This document shows, piece after piece, positions 1 through 10,236 of a stretch of 64,000 nt of DNA. The first letter of the stretch is position 1. Each line of letters opens with the position of its first letter. The stretch is from positions 3,101,945-3,165,944 of the forward strand of contig OZ024852.1 in NCBI GenBank assembly GCA_964017145.1. Reading direction: 5' to 3'. A model generated the notes under the pieces. That model was not told the origin of the DNA, ran no database searches, and worked only from the letters and a program-made list of their open reading frames with translations. The position numbers and the translations under genes are program-made. This DNA is from Agrocybe praecox (Eukaryota > Basidiomycota > Agaricomycetes > Agaricales > Agrocybaceae).

Positions 1-242
1 TCAGACTCGATACGAGTGTCCTGACCAACAACTCAACGTTGTCGTGGACCCTGGATCCGAAGGCAGATGCTGGTTATGAAGTTGTATGGAGGGAAACCGA
101 CGAGCCTCAGTGGTCGATGGTGATACCGGTCGGAGTAGTTGGCAGCGTCACGGTCAATTTGTCGAAGGACAATGTTCAAATGGGTGTTCGGGCTGTTGGG
201 AAAAATGGGTTCAAGAGCCCAGCCGTACTCCCGATGCCCTGA
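1..242 (+). CDS. 3' end of M28-type (Zn-dependent) peptidase gene, partial
   Basis: The open frame runs in from the left edge and stops with TGA at 240-242, giving about 79 residues. The text contains 'AGYEVVWRETDEPQW', 'VIPVG', 'VTVNLSKDNVQMGVRAV' and a final 'SPAVLPMP'. This matches the small beta-rich C-terminal tail that follows the catalytic domain in fungal secreted M28 family exopeptidases, as I remember that family. The metal ligands and catalytic residues would lie upstream, outside the window, so the peptidase assignment rests only on the tail. If correct, the product is a secreted or vacuolar exopeptidase. Codons 1-13 precede any in-frame ATG, so the gene clearly begins outside the window. 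Confidence 0.6.
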   Translation, partial: RLDTSVLTNNSTLSWTLDPKADAGYEVVWRETDEPQWSMVIPVGVVGSVTVNLSKDNVQMGVRAVGKNGFKSPAVLPMP

Positions 243-1382
243 GAGTTGTCGATATCACGGATCCAAGAGTTCTTTCATGTATATGACAAGATTTTGTATG
301 ATTATTGTTGAAGAAACCTCGCGGAAAATCTCTTCAAATTAAACAGTAAAAGGATTGTAAAAGGGTTGGTGGGGGTTGATATTATTGAATATTTAGTCTC
401 GGCTTTCCCATCCTCTTTCGGTTACCTGTCCCAATCGGGACATTCCACCGTAAGCCACGAGGGCTATCGAAGATTACGTAAACCCCGAGAAATCCACGAA
501 CGCATATTCCCCTTGAGCTTGAATCTTGATGTGGCTGGAACCCCAGACTATTGAATATTAAATCCACGCGCTCTGATGCCGGCGCCCAGAATACACACAC
601 ATATTTTTGCCTCCAATTTCAAGGTCCGCCAAGGCGGTGTGGTAAGTTGGAAATCCACGAATACGGCCACTTGACGGCTACAGAAAGACAGGTTATCAGA
701 ACATATAACAATTGCTTCCATGTATCTGATTGCTGTACTTTGAAAACATACTCATCAAGGGCCGCAGTTGTAATTCAAGATAACCGTTCGGCGGTAGGAT
801 CTATTGGCTGGTGCCGACGGCAGACCCGAAGGACTGCGTGGCGCCCACTTAAAATCGCTTTGATTATCTTGAATACCTTGAGGATCGAGGATTATTTATG
901 GTATCTTTCTCGATAATTGCTTGTATCTTCTCGTCGGAGACTTTTTGCTGATCTATTTTTACCAGTAAGCAATGAACGTTGTATGTCTAGTAACCTACTT
1001 GCAATCTGTCAACACAGAAGTCTGTTCTCCGCCCGAAAACCGTTTTAAACGCAGCAGAGGCACATACGGAACCAGATGTAACATAACCTCATTCACTACC
1101 CATCAATCATCTTGAGAAATCATCCCGTGTTCGTGACACTTGGGAATGTTCCATCGATTTGGCCTTAGAAAAACTTCTATTCCTACGATGTACTCGGGAC
1201 ATCGATCTCTTCATAAAAGACTATCACAAGATGAAATCTTTGGTTACTGGTTCTTCCTTTCCCATCTTCTTATTATTATTTTCAATTACGGAACTGTGTT
1301 CCTTTTGTGTTGTACACTATTTTATATTACTGACCCCTTCAAGTGTCTAGAGGCCACAGAACAAATGATTATACCCTTATTT
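243..1382. other. Intergenic region, no gene recognised
   Basis: About 1.1 kb between the peptidase stop and the DUF6533 start. Open frames here (for example 551-916) start at non-ATG codons and show no family features or splice-linked partners. It probably holds the peptidase 3' UTR and the promoter of the downstream gene. No clear TATA box was identified. Confidence 0.5.
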
Positions 1383-2874
1383 ATGAAAGTTGATGGAGCG
1401 CAGCCAATATACAGCCCTTATAGTTCTGCCGCTATCGCGCTTGGCGCGCAAGGCGTCAACCGGAGCTCAGGTACGTATTTTCTTAGTTAAATTATTCGTC
1501 ATCGACTCCATGCTTTTAAATCCTGTCGATCGCGTCATACATACAGTGGTTAATTTTTTTTTGTAGTTGCTGCATTAGCCTTTCTTGTCTGGGATATTCT
1601 GATAACTCTTGATGACGAAGTAAACCCTTCAATTTATTACTGTTGATTTAATTGGAGCTTACGACCACCTGCAGATCCATTTCATGTGGTCGTGAGCTGT
1701 CATTGGATAAATACCGGCCGGGACGTTCATGACAAAATTTCTTTATAGGCGTCGATGGTCATACATGAAATGCTCGTATTTCTTTGTACGTTATATACCT
1801 ATGCTGGTCCAGATGTGAGTACCATTTGGATAAAGGAGACAGAACGCCGCTCGTACATTTGAATTGAAAACCTTCCTTACAGCTCAATCCTCTTCGTAGG
1901 TACAGAGCTTACTCCCCACTTCCATTTCACCAGCCGAGATTGCTACATTTGGCAAATATACCAAGGAGTGGTATCGGCCGTAGTTGTCGCAATAGTTGAC
2001 ATAATCCTGATTTTAAGAAGTGCGTCCTATCGTTAACCTGATCAAGTGTGTACTCACCCGGCTTACCCTATCTAGTACATGCCTTATATCACAGCCGCAG
2101 AGTGGTCAAACGCGTCGTCGGTTTCTTCTATTTCTTGGAGCTAGTTGGGATGGCTATGGGATTAGTGCTGGCACTCCCTGGAATGGTATTTGACGACTTG
2201 TGCGTCGTTATCAGTGTACCACGTGCGTTGATCATTTATGCGTAAGCCGTTCAACGCAACTGCCTGTTACTGAGCGCTCAGTCTCATCGCACGCACGATA
2301 TAGAGCATCCGCCATTAGCTTCCAATATGTTTTATTCGGCCTTACCCTTTATAAGTTCATTCAGGTAGCCCGCTCTGAGTGGGGGAAAGTTCCCGTGCTA
2401 GCGCTGCTTGTCCGAGATGGGACATGGGCGTTTGTTTTACTTTTTTGTGAGTGAAGATTTACTCTGCCTGCCGAACTGCCTGTTAGACTAAAATTCTTCG
2501 ATTTCTACTTCCACATCTCATAGTTGTATACATTGGTAACATTATGTTGTATTTCCCGCCCTTGCATGCGGCCTTCGCTGGAATTCTCTATGGGTGAGTG
2601 AGAGTGATATTGTATCGAAGCTGTGTTTAAAGCAACAATCCTGATATAAATGTAATTATAGCTGGTTTATGACTTCCTTCTCTTTCTCGGTAGGCACGAT
2701 ATCAATCTTTGATATATTATCTATATTTCTCTCACACAGGGGTACCGTATTCTCCTCAACCTTACTAAGGCATCTCGGCATACAGGCGAATCAAGGCGCA
2801 ATTCCACTCGAAGGGCTGTAACACCCATCCGATTCTCCTCCGTTAACGGACTCTCGGAAGCCGTAGACGTATGA
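1383..2874 (+). CDS. DUF6533 domain multi-pass membrane protein
   Basis: Ten exons join in frame: 1383-1470, 1567-1619, 1675-1691 (17 nt), 1749-1814, 1883-2019, 2076-2222, 2282-2446, 2524-2593, 2662-2689 and 2740-2874, giving 301 aa. The N-terminal DUF6533 signature is clear: 'VAALAFLVWDILITLDDE', then an RRW and 'FFVRYIPMLVQ'. Later hydrophobic segments include 'VVSAVVVAIVDIILIL' with the 'ALYHSRRVV' loop after it, 'VLFGLTLYKFIQ' and 'LLVRDGTWAFVLLF', an order known from fungal seven-helix proteins of this family. The C-tail is basic and Ser/Thr-rich. The function of the family is not established; a plasma-membrane receptor-like role is only inferred. The start at 1383 is the ATG nearest the first exon; an in-frame ATG at 1365 is possible. 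All ten exons keep frame, so the gene looks intact. Confidence 0.82.
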
Positions 2875-4789
2875 AATCTGCCTGCTGTCAAGCGAACGAC
2901 AAAGCCTTCGTCACACAGGATGTTTAGACGCTGGGGCGATGCGCAATCTGCCATTGGTCGAACGTTGAAACTTGACTGTTGTATGTAGTAAATTGGATTA
3001 GATCCCATATCAGTCTTTAGCTTTGATATGCGCTTCGGAACACATTTCTTTGTGTGGATTGCCGGTGACCTTTATAGCTTTTTGCGTACAGGCTTAAATT
3101 ATCGACTTATGCGTCTATTTTAAATCATCGGGTACTTCCGAAGGTCGACATCACGGTCGGCGACTGATGTTTTTAGTCGGCATCAGCGGCGACTCGACTA
3201 TTGATTTTAGTCGTCGGGTACGTAGCACAAATGTTCTAAAATCTTGGGAATAGTCGCCGACTGATGTTTTTTGTTCGGCGTCAGGGGCGAATTATATGTC
3301 TGGCCCTTCTTTGAATTGAAGACAAACGTACAAAAGAATTAGAAATACCCTAATCAAATTGGGAATGAACACGAGTTATCATTCTATCGCGAAAAGAGGT
3401 ACGATTGAAGAGTTAGAATTCAGTCTTCGGCGGAGCGGCACTTCGGCACAAGCTTGCAACCCCAGTCACGACGCGTGACTGGGTCACCGCCACCTGCACT
3501 CTTTCCTTTTCCACTCCAGCATCCAATTCCTGACCGAACGCCTCATTACCGTCGTTCGGTTTTTTCCTTGCTACATCTCTGGCTATGTCTTTACAAATAC
3601 CAATCTAAGCAGCAACGTGCCAACGCTAGAGCAGCATCCAAAATTTTCCCCACCCACCGCTCCCTATTCCTTTATGATATTGAAATTCGAAAGGAGTCGT
3701 TATATGACGAAGTTAGGACAAGTTATGGGCGCCTAAATTAAGGGCAGATTTTGTTCGGGACTATGGTAAAACATGGATAATCCTGGTTTTACTCTACGAC
3801 ATAATCCCTCGTCTAAACGCTACTCTCTTTTGCCCCTTTGTAATTACCAAGGCTAGTTGGCCCATTTGAAATCAAATTGAAAATAAGAATAAAAATAAAA
3901 ATGCTAAACTACCCAGAGTCTCCGACAATACCTTATGCCGGCAGAGTCATAATAAAATTTCCTGTTAACTCCTTCAAAGGATGGGACAGTCCCACCAAAT
4001 TCTGTATACACTGTCACGCTTCGTCACTCAACGGATCCACATGTTTCATGTCGATTTTGGGGTGCGGACCGCCGCTCATGTTTCGTTTGGGATTTGTGTT
4101 TGTTGTTTTGTACAAAGACCCTCCTTGCAATTATCAGTGGCACGTAGGTATCGTGGCAGAACAACTTCAATATCATCTTAATGTCCTCCTTAACCCGTGA
4201 TTAATTCAATCATGCTACCAGAAGGATACACCTTTCTGGAATATTATCCACAGATATACACATTGACTATAGGTCCTTATTCTGTTATGCACCACATCAA
4301 ATGATTCTCGGCTCACTCTAAAGTGCTAATAAACCGAATCATGTGCGCCACGGTCCACTTGGCAGGCTTAAGATAATTTACAACATTACCCAACACTTGC
4401 ACTGCCCTAAAGAACAAAGTATGTGTTTAACCAACATACGTCAAATTTACGCGCCGGTGGTTGTTGATAATCAATATCAATGATATCGATCATTGAAGAT
4501 GGATACTAGGTAGTGTATTTATGCCTTCGACGTATATTTGCTGCCCCACTTGGTCGAGTTTGCCGTGTGGATTGACATGGCGTTAAGAATAAATTTCGCC
4601 CGCCCCACCACTCCCTATTACGGTTTTTACCCTTTTCTGCGCCTCGTGACGCCCTGAGCATTCGCTTTTGGCTGCCATGTACTAGCCAGGTACAGCTACA
4701 ACCCTCATCTTATTGAGCAGTGAGCTTTATGATCCGCCGTAATTTTTATTTATTTTATTTTAATTACCAGCCGTCGGGCAAAAGGAAAT
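2875..4789. other. Intergenic region with short repeats
   Basis: About 1.9 kb without a supportable gene. Open frames at 3454-3741 and 3877-4200 lack recognisable features. The only structure seen is a pair of similar segments near 3150-3195 and 3251-3292, listed separately. The right border is the start of the repeat-rich element at 4790. Confidence 0.45.
3150..3292. repeat. Two diverged copies of a GTCGGCGACTGATG-type repeat
   Basis: The segment around 3150-3195 (GTCGGCGACTGATGTTTTTA, then a GTCGGCATCAG core) recurs around 3251-3292 (GTCGCCGACTGATGTTTTTT, then GTTCGGCGTCAG). The copies are in the same orientation, about 100 bp apart and diverged by a few substitutions. No terminal inverted repeats or target duplications were seen. 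It may be a local duplication or a remnant of an older element. Confidence 0.5.
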
Positions 4790-4862
4790 CAGCGAACATG
4801 CTAGCGAGCTAGCGAACACTAGCGAACAGTGAGTGCTCGCTAGCGTTCGCTGATGTTTGCCA
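4790..4862. repeat. Inverted subterminal repeat cluster (left end)
   Basis: The words CAGCGAACATGCTAGCGAG and, about 25 bp on, CTCGCTAGCGTTCGCTGATG are near-perfect inverted copies around a short GTGAGTG centre, so this stretch can fold into a hairpin. CTAGCGAACA is repeated directly between them. It forms the left tip of the candidate hAT-like element. Confidence 0.65.
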
Positions 4863-5220
4863 GTGTCGGAGTTTAAAATATCCTGATGGGTGAACTTATG
4901 TTATCTTTCATCTTACTTGCTCGTCTTCCATGATGTGTTATACCTCGTAAATTATTTCTCTGTAGCCAGTAGTACTAGCACTACATAAATTTATAAGTTT
5001 GTGCTAACAGGATGCCTGGTACAGTTTGTACGCCCAACTTGGTGCAAAGAATGTGTCCAACATAGACATGTATCACGGCCCGGTTTAATTTTGGTCGCAA
5101 AATACATAGGTCTTACTCACAGAGGTACTATCCAGTGCTAATAGCCATATACATAGATTTATAATCAAGTAGAAGAACTAAAATCGCCATAATCATGACG
5201 ATTTAACATTGAGATTACGC

Positions 5221-5365
5221 TCATGGACGCGAGTTGCTCGCTGATTTGCATGAGTGTTCGCTGATTGCTCGCTAAGTTGCTCGCGAGCTGCTCGCTAGTG
5301 TCCGCTGATGTACGCGAGTGCTCGCTAGTGTCCGCTAATGCACGCGAGTGCTCGCTGCATGTTCG
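5221..5365. repeat. Degenerate tandem array of GCTCGCTAGTGTCCGCTGATGTACGCGA-type units
   Basis: About 145 bp built from variants of CTCGCTAGTG, CTCGCTGATT, TCCGCTGATG and ACGCGAGTG in the same orientation. It is interrupted at 5366 by the TIR element 5366-6165 and resumes with related words (CGCGAGTG, GTGTTAGCCGG, TGTTCGCCA) at about 6166-6260. The array continues the subterminal words of the enclosing element. Confidence 0.6.
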
Positions 5366-6165
5366 CTATGGAGCCACTCACCTAGTCACCACCTAAAAAT
5401 GACAGCGGCCAAATCGGTCAGGATACAAATTGACTACCCCTAACCCCACTGTGCCAGAGGGTGCAGGAAAATTTTTCAAGCACCAACAAGGTTCGGTCAA
5501 TCAAATTTATGTTTTATTCGTACAAAAGTAGTCTAGCAAAATTTGGGGTATATGTACAGAGACATTAGGAAGGAAAATTGCTAACCAAGTCCACCAATAA
5601 TCATGACCCGTCGATTCAAGTGACAAATAAATAGAGGAGTTTAAGGACAATGCATTATTGAGGAGTTTGAAGGTGGCATATGAGCACGAGCAGCCTCAAA
5701 TAGTCAAGCACGTCGTCACGGCGGTGAAAGAGAATCCAACCGTGAATGCAATTGAGTTGATTACGGGCGAAAATTCCACAAAAATGGACTGGAAGAAGGC
5801 CGAAAACAATCCACATCTTGGTTACACTGGAAATTCCAAGAGGACAGAACAGAGAAACGCACAAAAGGTGAGGGAGAAGGCAGAAACAGCCAAAAAAGAG
5901 TCGAAGAGGCAATGTGATTAAGTAATAAGTGTCACTATAAATAGTCTAAATTACTATATATGGACTATCTTATCTTATCTGGCCAATTTGGTGACACCGA
6001 ATTTTATAACTCCGTCAGTTTTTGACCAATCAAAAAACGGTCTAGCAGATTTGTTCCCCTTGTCAAATGGAGTGTTTTCTCTAAAGGAATAAGAAAAAGG
6101 GGAAATTTTGCCGGCACCATAAACTTTGTCACTTTTTGGTGGTGACTAGGTGAGTGGCTCCATAG
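5366..6165. mobile_element. 800-bp TIR element A (MITE-like), inserted in repeat array
   Basis: Bases 5366-5404 and the reverse complement of 6127-6165 match at 37 of 39 positions, starting CTATGGAGCCACTCACCTAG. Flanking sequence is TGTTCG on the left and TGTTCC on the right, a possible 5-6 bp target duplication. The interior is AT-rich. It holds an open frame at 5658-5921 (87 codons, no ATG at its true start, Lys/Glu-rich) that resembles no transposase I recognise. The element is therefore probably non-autonomous. Superfamily is unassigned; the ends resemble no class firmly enough to name. Confidence 0.65.
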
Positions 6166-6812
6166 TGTTCCGCGAGTGCGCGCGAGTGACTCCAGCGTGA
6201 CAACGAGTGTTCACTTATGTTTTGGAGTGTTAGCCGGTGTTCGCCACTGTTTGGTTGGGTTTCTCGTGGATATTTAAGTGATCCTGCGCTAATATATCCT
6301 TGCTCGGTGGTTATTCTTAAATACTCTTTGACTTACTGACAATCTTTTGACCTATCCATCAATAATTAGACTGATAATTTTTTTATATCTAGGGGATTGT
6401 AAATTTTATATTCAGCGAGTTCTGGCATGGTTCTGGCCCACTTTTCCTTCGCCTTACAGTGGTCGTTTATGCATTATGGCTTTCGTCATCCCTAATGTAT
6501 TTTCACTCAAGGTTAACTGTCAGTAGGTATATACAAAGTTTTTGTGACGGTTATAGCACTTAACCAACGGTGAAGGGCAGAAAGAATTTGCAAACAATTG
6601 AAAATAATCACATATAAAACGAAAACAGAAAGTAAAGAAGACATACTAGCACTGAAATAAGAAATGTACAGAAATTTTTCGAATCTTTCACAAAGACGCG
6701 TAACCTGTGAGTGAACTCGCTCAAAGCTCGCTAGCAAGACGTGCTGATGTTGCCGCGAATGATCGATTGTTGCGCAAGAGTACTCGCTGATGTCACAATG
6801 TTGCTCGCTAAT

Positions 6813-7632
6813 CACCCTGGGAAGTCGATGTTTTCAGGTCACCTCAAAACCCGCGAGAAAAACATTGTTTTCTCGTACAAAATAGGGCTATTACAAATCA
6901 TGAAATATAATACAAATTTTGGGACACTAGATATGATAAATAAAAACTAGGTATCCATTCAAATTTTGTGCCACACAATAAACATGGCCCAAAATATAAT
7001 GTTCAGTCAGACCGAAATCTCATCCAAATATAGAGGTTTTGGATTAATTTTTAGGTAGAATGAGAACGGAAATTTCATTCATTCAGAAAACTAGAATGAA
7101 ACTTAGGTTCTCAACAATAGCTTCGGACGGTCAAATATATTAGTTATCCGCCGTGTTTTCGGCTCGTCTGTAGCTTCTGCTGAAAATAGAGATATCAGCG
7201 CATCTGAAAACACAAAAACCAATTGAGTTAATTGTTTTCAGACAATCAAAAACTCAGAGATTCGGTCATACCTTTATTTGTGCCGAAAATAAACACAATA
7301 GTCAAGAATTCGGGCTGTGAGAAAACTTCAAAAAAGACTACGTTTTAGTCCTAAGTTTTAGACCACATTGATATTAAAATTTTCGTCTTTCTTTCAGGAA
7401 GCCCGAAACATCAATATTCGTCTTGGTTTTTGTCCTTACCGGAAATAAGAACATCAGCCATGCTTTCATGGGATACCAAACTACTATCAAAATTCCTATT
7501 TTTGGTTGTCTTTTAGGTCATAAAAAAGTCCTGAATTTTGTACATGTTTTCCGTGGGCCTTTCAGTTCATACTAAAACCGGGTTTTTCTCCGGGGTTTTG
7601 AGGTGACCTGAAAACATCAACCTCCCGGGGTG
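6813..7632. mobile_element. 820-bp TIR element B (MITE-like)
   Basis: Bases 6813-6863 and the reverse complement of 7582-7632 agree at about 46 of 51 positions; the shared core is GATGTTTTCAGGTCACCTCA after a CACCC start. The triplet AAT flanks both ends (6810-6812 and 7633-7635), consistent with a 3-bp target duplication such as CACTA-type or Harbinger-type elements make. Beyond that, a 24-bp stretch at 6789-6812 recurs at 7633-7656 with two differences, which is best read as neighbouring units of the host repeat array. No coding capacity is visible inside. Confidence 0.65.
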
Positions 7633-7716
7633 AATGTCACAATATTGTTCGCTAATGTGATTATAATGCTCGCTGATGCTCGCTAGTCTCGCCAGTGTTC
7701 GCTAGCTTGTTCGCTG
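7633..7716. repeat. Right-end subterminal repeat cluster
   Basis: A run of TTCGCTAATG, GCTCGCTGATG, CTCGCTAGTC, GTTCGCTAGC and TTCGCTG words ends at 7716. Its last 18 bases are the inverted counterpart of 4790-4807. It marks the right tip of the candidate hAT-like element. Confidence 0.55.
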
Positions 7717-8077
7717 AAAGATGTGTGCCCCCAGCCGTCTCATAGGAATAATCTTCGGGTTGCGGCGCCGAAACAGCAAAAACCGGTTGCCCTCCCACCC
7801 ATCACAGCGTGCTCGGACACCTGTGCAGACGGTCGGCTAGCTCAGGATGAGGGTGAAAAGTGCCGAGTCGCACTTTTACCCAAACAGCTTTCCTAACATG
7901 TTCTTAACGTCGCGCATTCAGAAAAATAGAAGGAACCCCTTAATATTCTGATTCTACATGTCCTACGAAGCTTACAAGAAAGAGCGACAGACAAAGATAA
8001 TGATACAGTAAGATACTTTAAAACGCGGCACTGTCCCCTCTTTAGGTGAACCTAGGGTGAACCCTTATTACAATAAT
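7717..8077. other. Intergenic region, nothing recognised
   Basis: About 360 bp between the right tip of the repeat-rich element and the stop codon of the small minus-strand ORF. No open frame, repeat or regulatory motif stands out. Confidence 0.5.
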
Positions 8078-8383
8078 TCATTTCCCTCCTCTTTCGGGAC
8101 CGGGAGTAGGATAACGGGCAGCAGTGTTTTGCTCTGCCGGAGAAGCCTGAGCGTAATACCCCTGATACGAAGGAATGTCACCACCGGACAAAGATGGGGG
8201 TTCGGGAATATCGGGCATTGCTTTCTGCAGCATGATATCGTATTCCTCTTTCGATATTATGCCACACGCACGATCTATGTCCGAGTTGGCTAGAGAAGAT
8301 ATCAATGCATCGGTACTGGATTGGACTTTGTATGGGTTGTAGGAGTACGAATATCCATTAAAATTGTTTGTGTTTCCGTTCAT
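8078..8383 (-). CDS. Small orphan protein, 101 aa
   Basis: An uninterrupted ATG-to-TGA frame of 101 codons. The N-terminus is rich in Asn, Tyr and Ser ('MNGNTNNFNGYSYSYNPYK'), the middle looks helical with acidic and basic residues ('DIDRACGIISKEEYDIMLQKA'), and the C-terminus is rich in Pro, Gly and Gln. There is no signal peptide or membrane segment. A TATAAATA on the minus strand about 100 bp upstream (8483-8490) supports transcription. I do not recognise a family. It lies between the repeat-rich element and the broken DUF202 gene and may be a lineage-specific gene. Confidence 0.45.
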   Translation of the reverse strand: MNGNTNNFNGYSYSYNPYKVQSSTDALISSLANSDIDRACGIISKEEYDIMLQKAMPDIPEPPSLSGGDIPSYQGYYAQASPAEQNTAARYPTPGPERGGK

Positions 8384-8834
8384 GATCCAGATGGGTAGAG
8401 AGTACTGAGGGTTCGATACTTGACTGAGCCTGCGAGGGTGGGTTTTACTTGAGATGTTATTTATTATATTTCAGAGGGTGCGTATTTATATGTTCGTCAA
8501 GAGGTGAAAGTCACTCGATGGGTGGTGCGTTGACCACATTGTCAATGCGAGATTTTGTATGGATCTCAACGACAGTTGTGCACCTCTTGGCCAAGCGGAT
8601 AACTATTGTGCATTGTGGGCAGCCGCTGACTTGATTACGACACAATACACAAAGAAAGATTGTTAGTTCTAAAATTAAGAGCATTAAGTTGATAGAGTTT
8701 TCATTGGTGAGCGCTTGGTGAGCGCTGAGCAGATACAATCATTGTGAAAAGCCTCATTATAAAACAACTACGTCAAGAACAACTCCGATATAATGGACCA
8801 GACAATTAATCAATCGGAAAATACCACTACTATA
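8384..8834. other. Region between two minus-strand genes
   Basis: Holds the likely promoter of the small ORF and the 3' flank of the DUF202 remnant. No further gene seen. Confidence 0.4.
8483..8490 (-). promoter_or_regulatory. TATA box of the small orphan ORF
   Basis: TATAAATA on the minus strand about 100 bp before the ATG at 8383. Spacing is in the usual fungal range. Assignment is by position only. Confidence 0.4.
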
Positions 8835-9168
8835 CTAGTTTCTTTGCGATATCAATGCTGCAAATAGTACCACCACGGTGGCTCCCATGCTAAACGACAC
8901 GAATACAGAAGAATACCTCGCGACCGGGAATTTTTTCTGCGGAAGGCCATTTTGAATGAGGAAATAACTGTAAACGGCTACTACGCATGAACGTTTGAAC
9001 CATTAATAATGAGAACTCGCCTAATCCCAAGACGATTAACGCCGGCAATACGATCGTCACCCCAAGGGGTCTCGCGAATCTCTGCACTTTCCGACTCAGG
9101 TAGTTCAATGGCGTGTTGGTGGATCGAGACGTAATTTCTGCGATGGTGAAAAGTTGGACTAGAGCCAC

Positions 9169-9177
9169 ACCCGTGCT
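9169..9177. repeat. Left 9-bp target site duplication
   Basis: ACCCGTGCT, identical and in the same orientation as 11845-11853, immediately outside the left terminal inverted repeat. Confidence 0.85.
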
Positions 9178-9228
9178 ATGAGTGCCGGATCGTACAAAAA
9201 CGTAATGTAGATTTATAACCAACTTTGG

Positions 9229-9455
9229 TGTATTATCCACCAAGTCGGTCACATTATCCACCAACTTACATTGATTATCCACTAACTTATGTCGATTATC
9301 CACCAACCTTTTGTATTCTCCACCAACTTTTTGTATTCTCCACCAACTTTTTATATTCTCCACCAACTTTTTATATTCTCCACCAAATTTTTATATTCTC
9401 CACCAAGTGTCGTCCATTATCCACCAACTCAATAATTATTATCCACCAAGTCCGG
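9229..9455. repeat. Minisatellite in left TIR, about 11 units of 20-21 bp
   Basis: Units follow the pattern ATTMTCCACCAACTTTTTGT. About eleven copies are seen, with central ones nearly identical (ATTCTCCACCAACTTTTTAT) and outer ones more variable. It is part of the terminal inverted repeat of the Mutator-like element. Read on the minus strand it gives a repetitive frame of the type 'LVDNxxK', which is an artefact of the array. Confidence 0.85.
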
Positions 9456-9745
9456 TGAATTAGATTTTCGTCATGCCGTCCCTGCCGGGCTCATTCGATG
9501 GCCGTTATGATCCCTAAATCAGCCGCCCGGCACTTGACACGCATCAATAAGTGATACACGGCATTGAATTTTTCATTTATTATTTCGATTTAATATGCGG
9601 CGGCATTCCTTTGCCGATTATTGGTAAGCCGACGATTGTAATTCGTATTTCTGATCGCATATGTACTACATACCCTCAATAATTATGTACTGAATATATT
9701 TGATGTTACACCTGCAATGCTTGTATTTACTAATTACATGTGAAT

Positions 9746-10236
9746 ACAATGGAGACACTAAATGCGCAGCCGGATCGCTTATTCCGTGCGCTGATGAACC
9801 GTGGGAACGCGGTATGCGCGCAACGCGCACATCAGCCGCTCGTCTCTGAATCTACTCGTAGCACTTGTTCAACGAACCAGTATTATTTGAAACTTTGTGA
9901 ATATGTATATTACCATCCAATAAGGATATTCCACCAAAAAAAACCGACGCCAGGTCCTCTTGAGAGCTGATGGGCCGTGGGAACAGCAGAGAATGGTTGA
10001 ATGACTTTCCAGGTCTCAAGAGGACCTGGCATCGGTTTTTTTTGGTGGAATACCCTTATTGGATGGTAATCTACATATTCACAAAGTTTCAAATAATACT
10101 GGTTCGTTGGGGATGCGCTATGAATAGATTTAGCAACGAGCGGCTGGTGCGCGCGTTGCGCGCATATCGCGTTCCCACGGTTCATCAGCATGCAGAATAA
10201 GTGATCCGGCGCGCATTTAGTGTCTCCCATGTTGTA
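9746..10236. repeat. Large inverted repeat (fold-back), two arms of about 220 bp around a 50-bp centre
   Basis: The left arm 9746-9964 and right arm 10015-10236 are inverted copies with scattered mismatches; they share GAGACACTAAATGCGC at the outer tips and AGGTCCTCTTGAG at the inner tips. The similar open frames on opposite strands in this stretch are a mirror effect of the palindrome. It sits inside the Mutator-like element, so it was either part of it or a nested fold-back element. No certain target duplication was found at its outer tips. Confidence 0.75.
9965..10014. other. Central spacer of the fold-back
   Basis: Fifty bases of unpaired sequence between the two inverted arms. Nothing recognisable in it. 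Confidence 0.5.

Larger units (their letters stand above)
4790..7716. mobile_element. Candidate degenerate hAT-like non-autonomous element with subterminal repeats
   Basis: The left end begins CAGCGAACATGCTAGCGA and the right end, read as reverse complement, begins CAGCGAACAAGCTAGCGA, so 17 of 18 terminal bases agree. Many copies of GCTAGCGAAC / GCTCGCTAGTG-type words lie just inside both ends and at internal arrays. CAGNG ends and dense subterminal short repeats are known hallmarks of hAT transposons, which leave 8-bp target duplications. The 8 bp outside the ends (AAGGAAAT and AAAGATGT) match at only 5 of 8 positions, so the duplication is decayed or the border is wrong. No transposase-like reading frame is visible inside. 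Two smaller inverted-repeat elements lie within it. The class is an inference. Confidence 0.45.

Noticed and set aside
3454..3741. 95-codon plus frame
   Set aside because: Lacks an ATG in context and family features; Arg/Ser-rich chance frame.
8890..9366. 158-codon minus-strand frame with 'LVDN' repeats
   Set aside because: The repeated part is translated minisatellite of the transposon end fused by chance to the DUF202 3' block; it is not one protein.
9740..10230. Two similar ORFs on opposite strands
   Set aside because: They mirror each other because the stretch is a palindrome; no family features or codon evidence.
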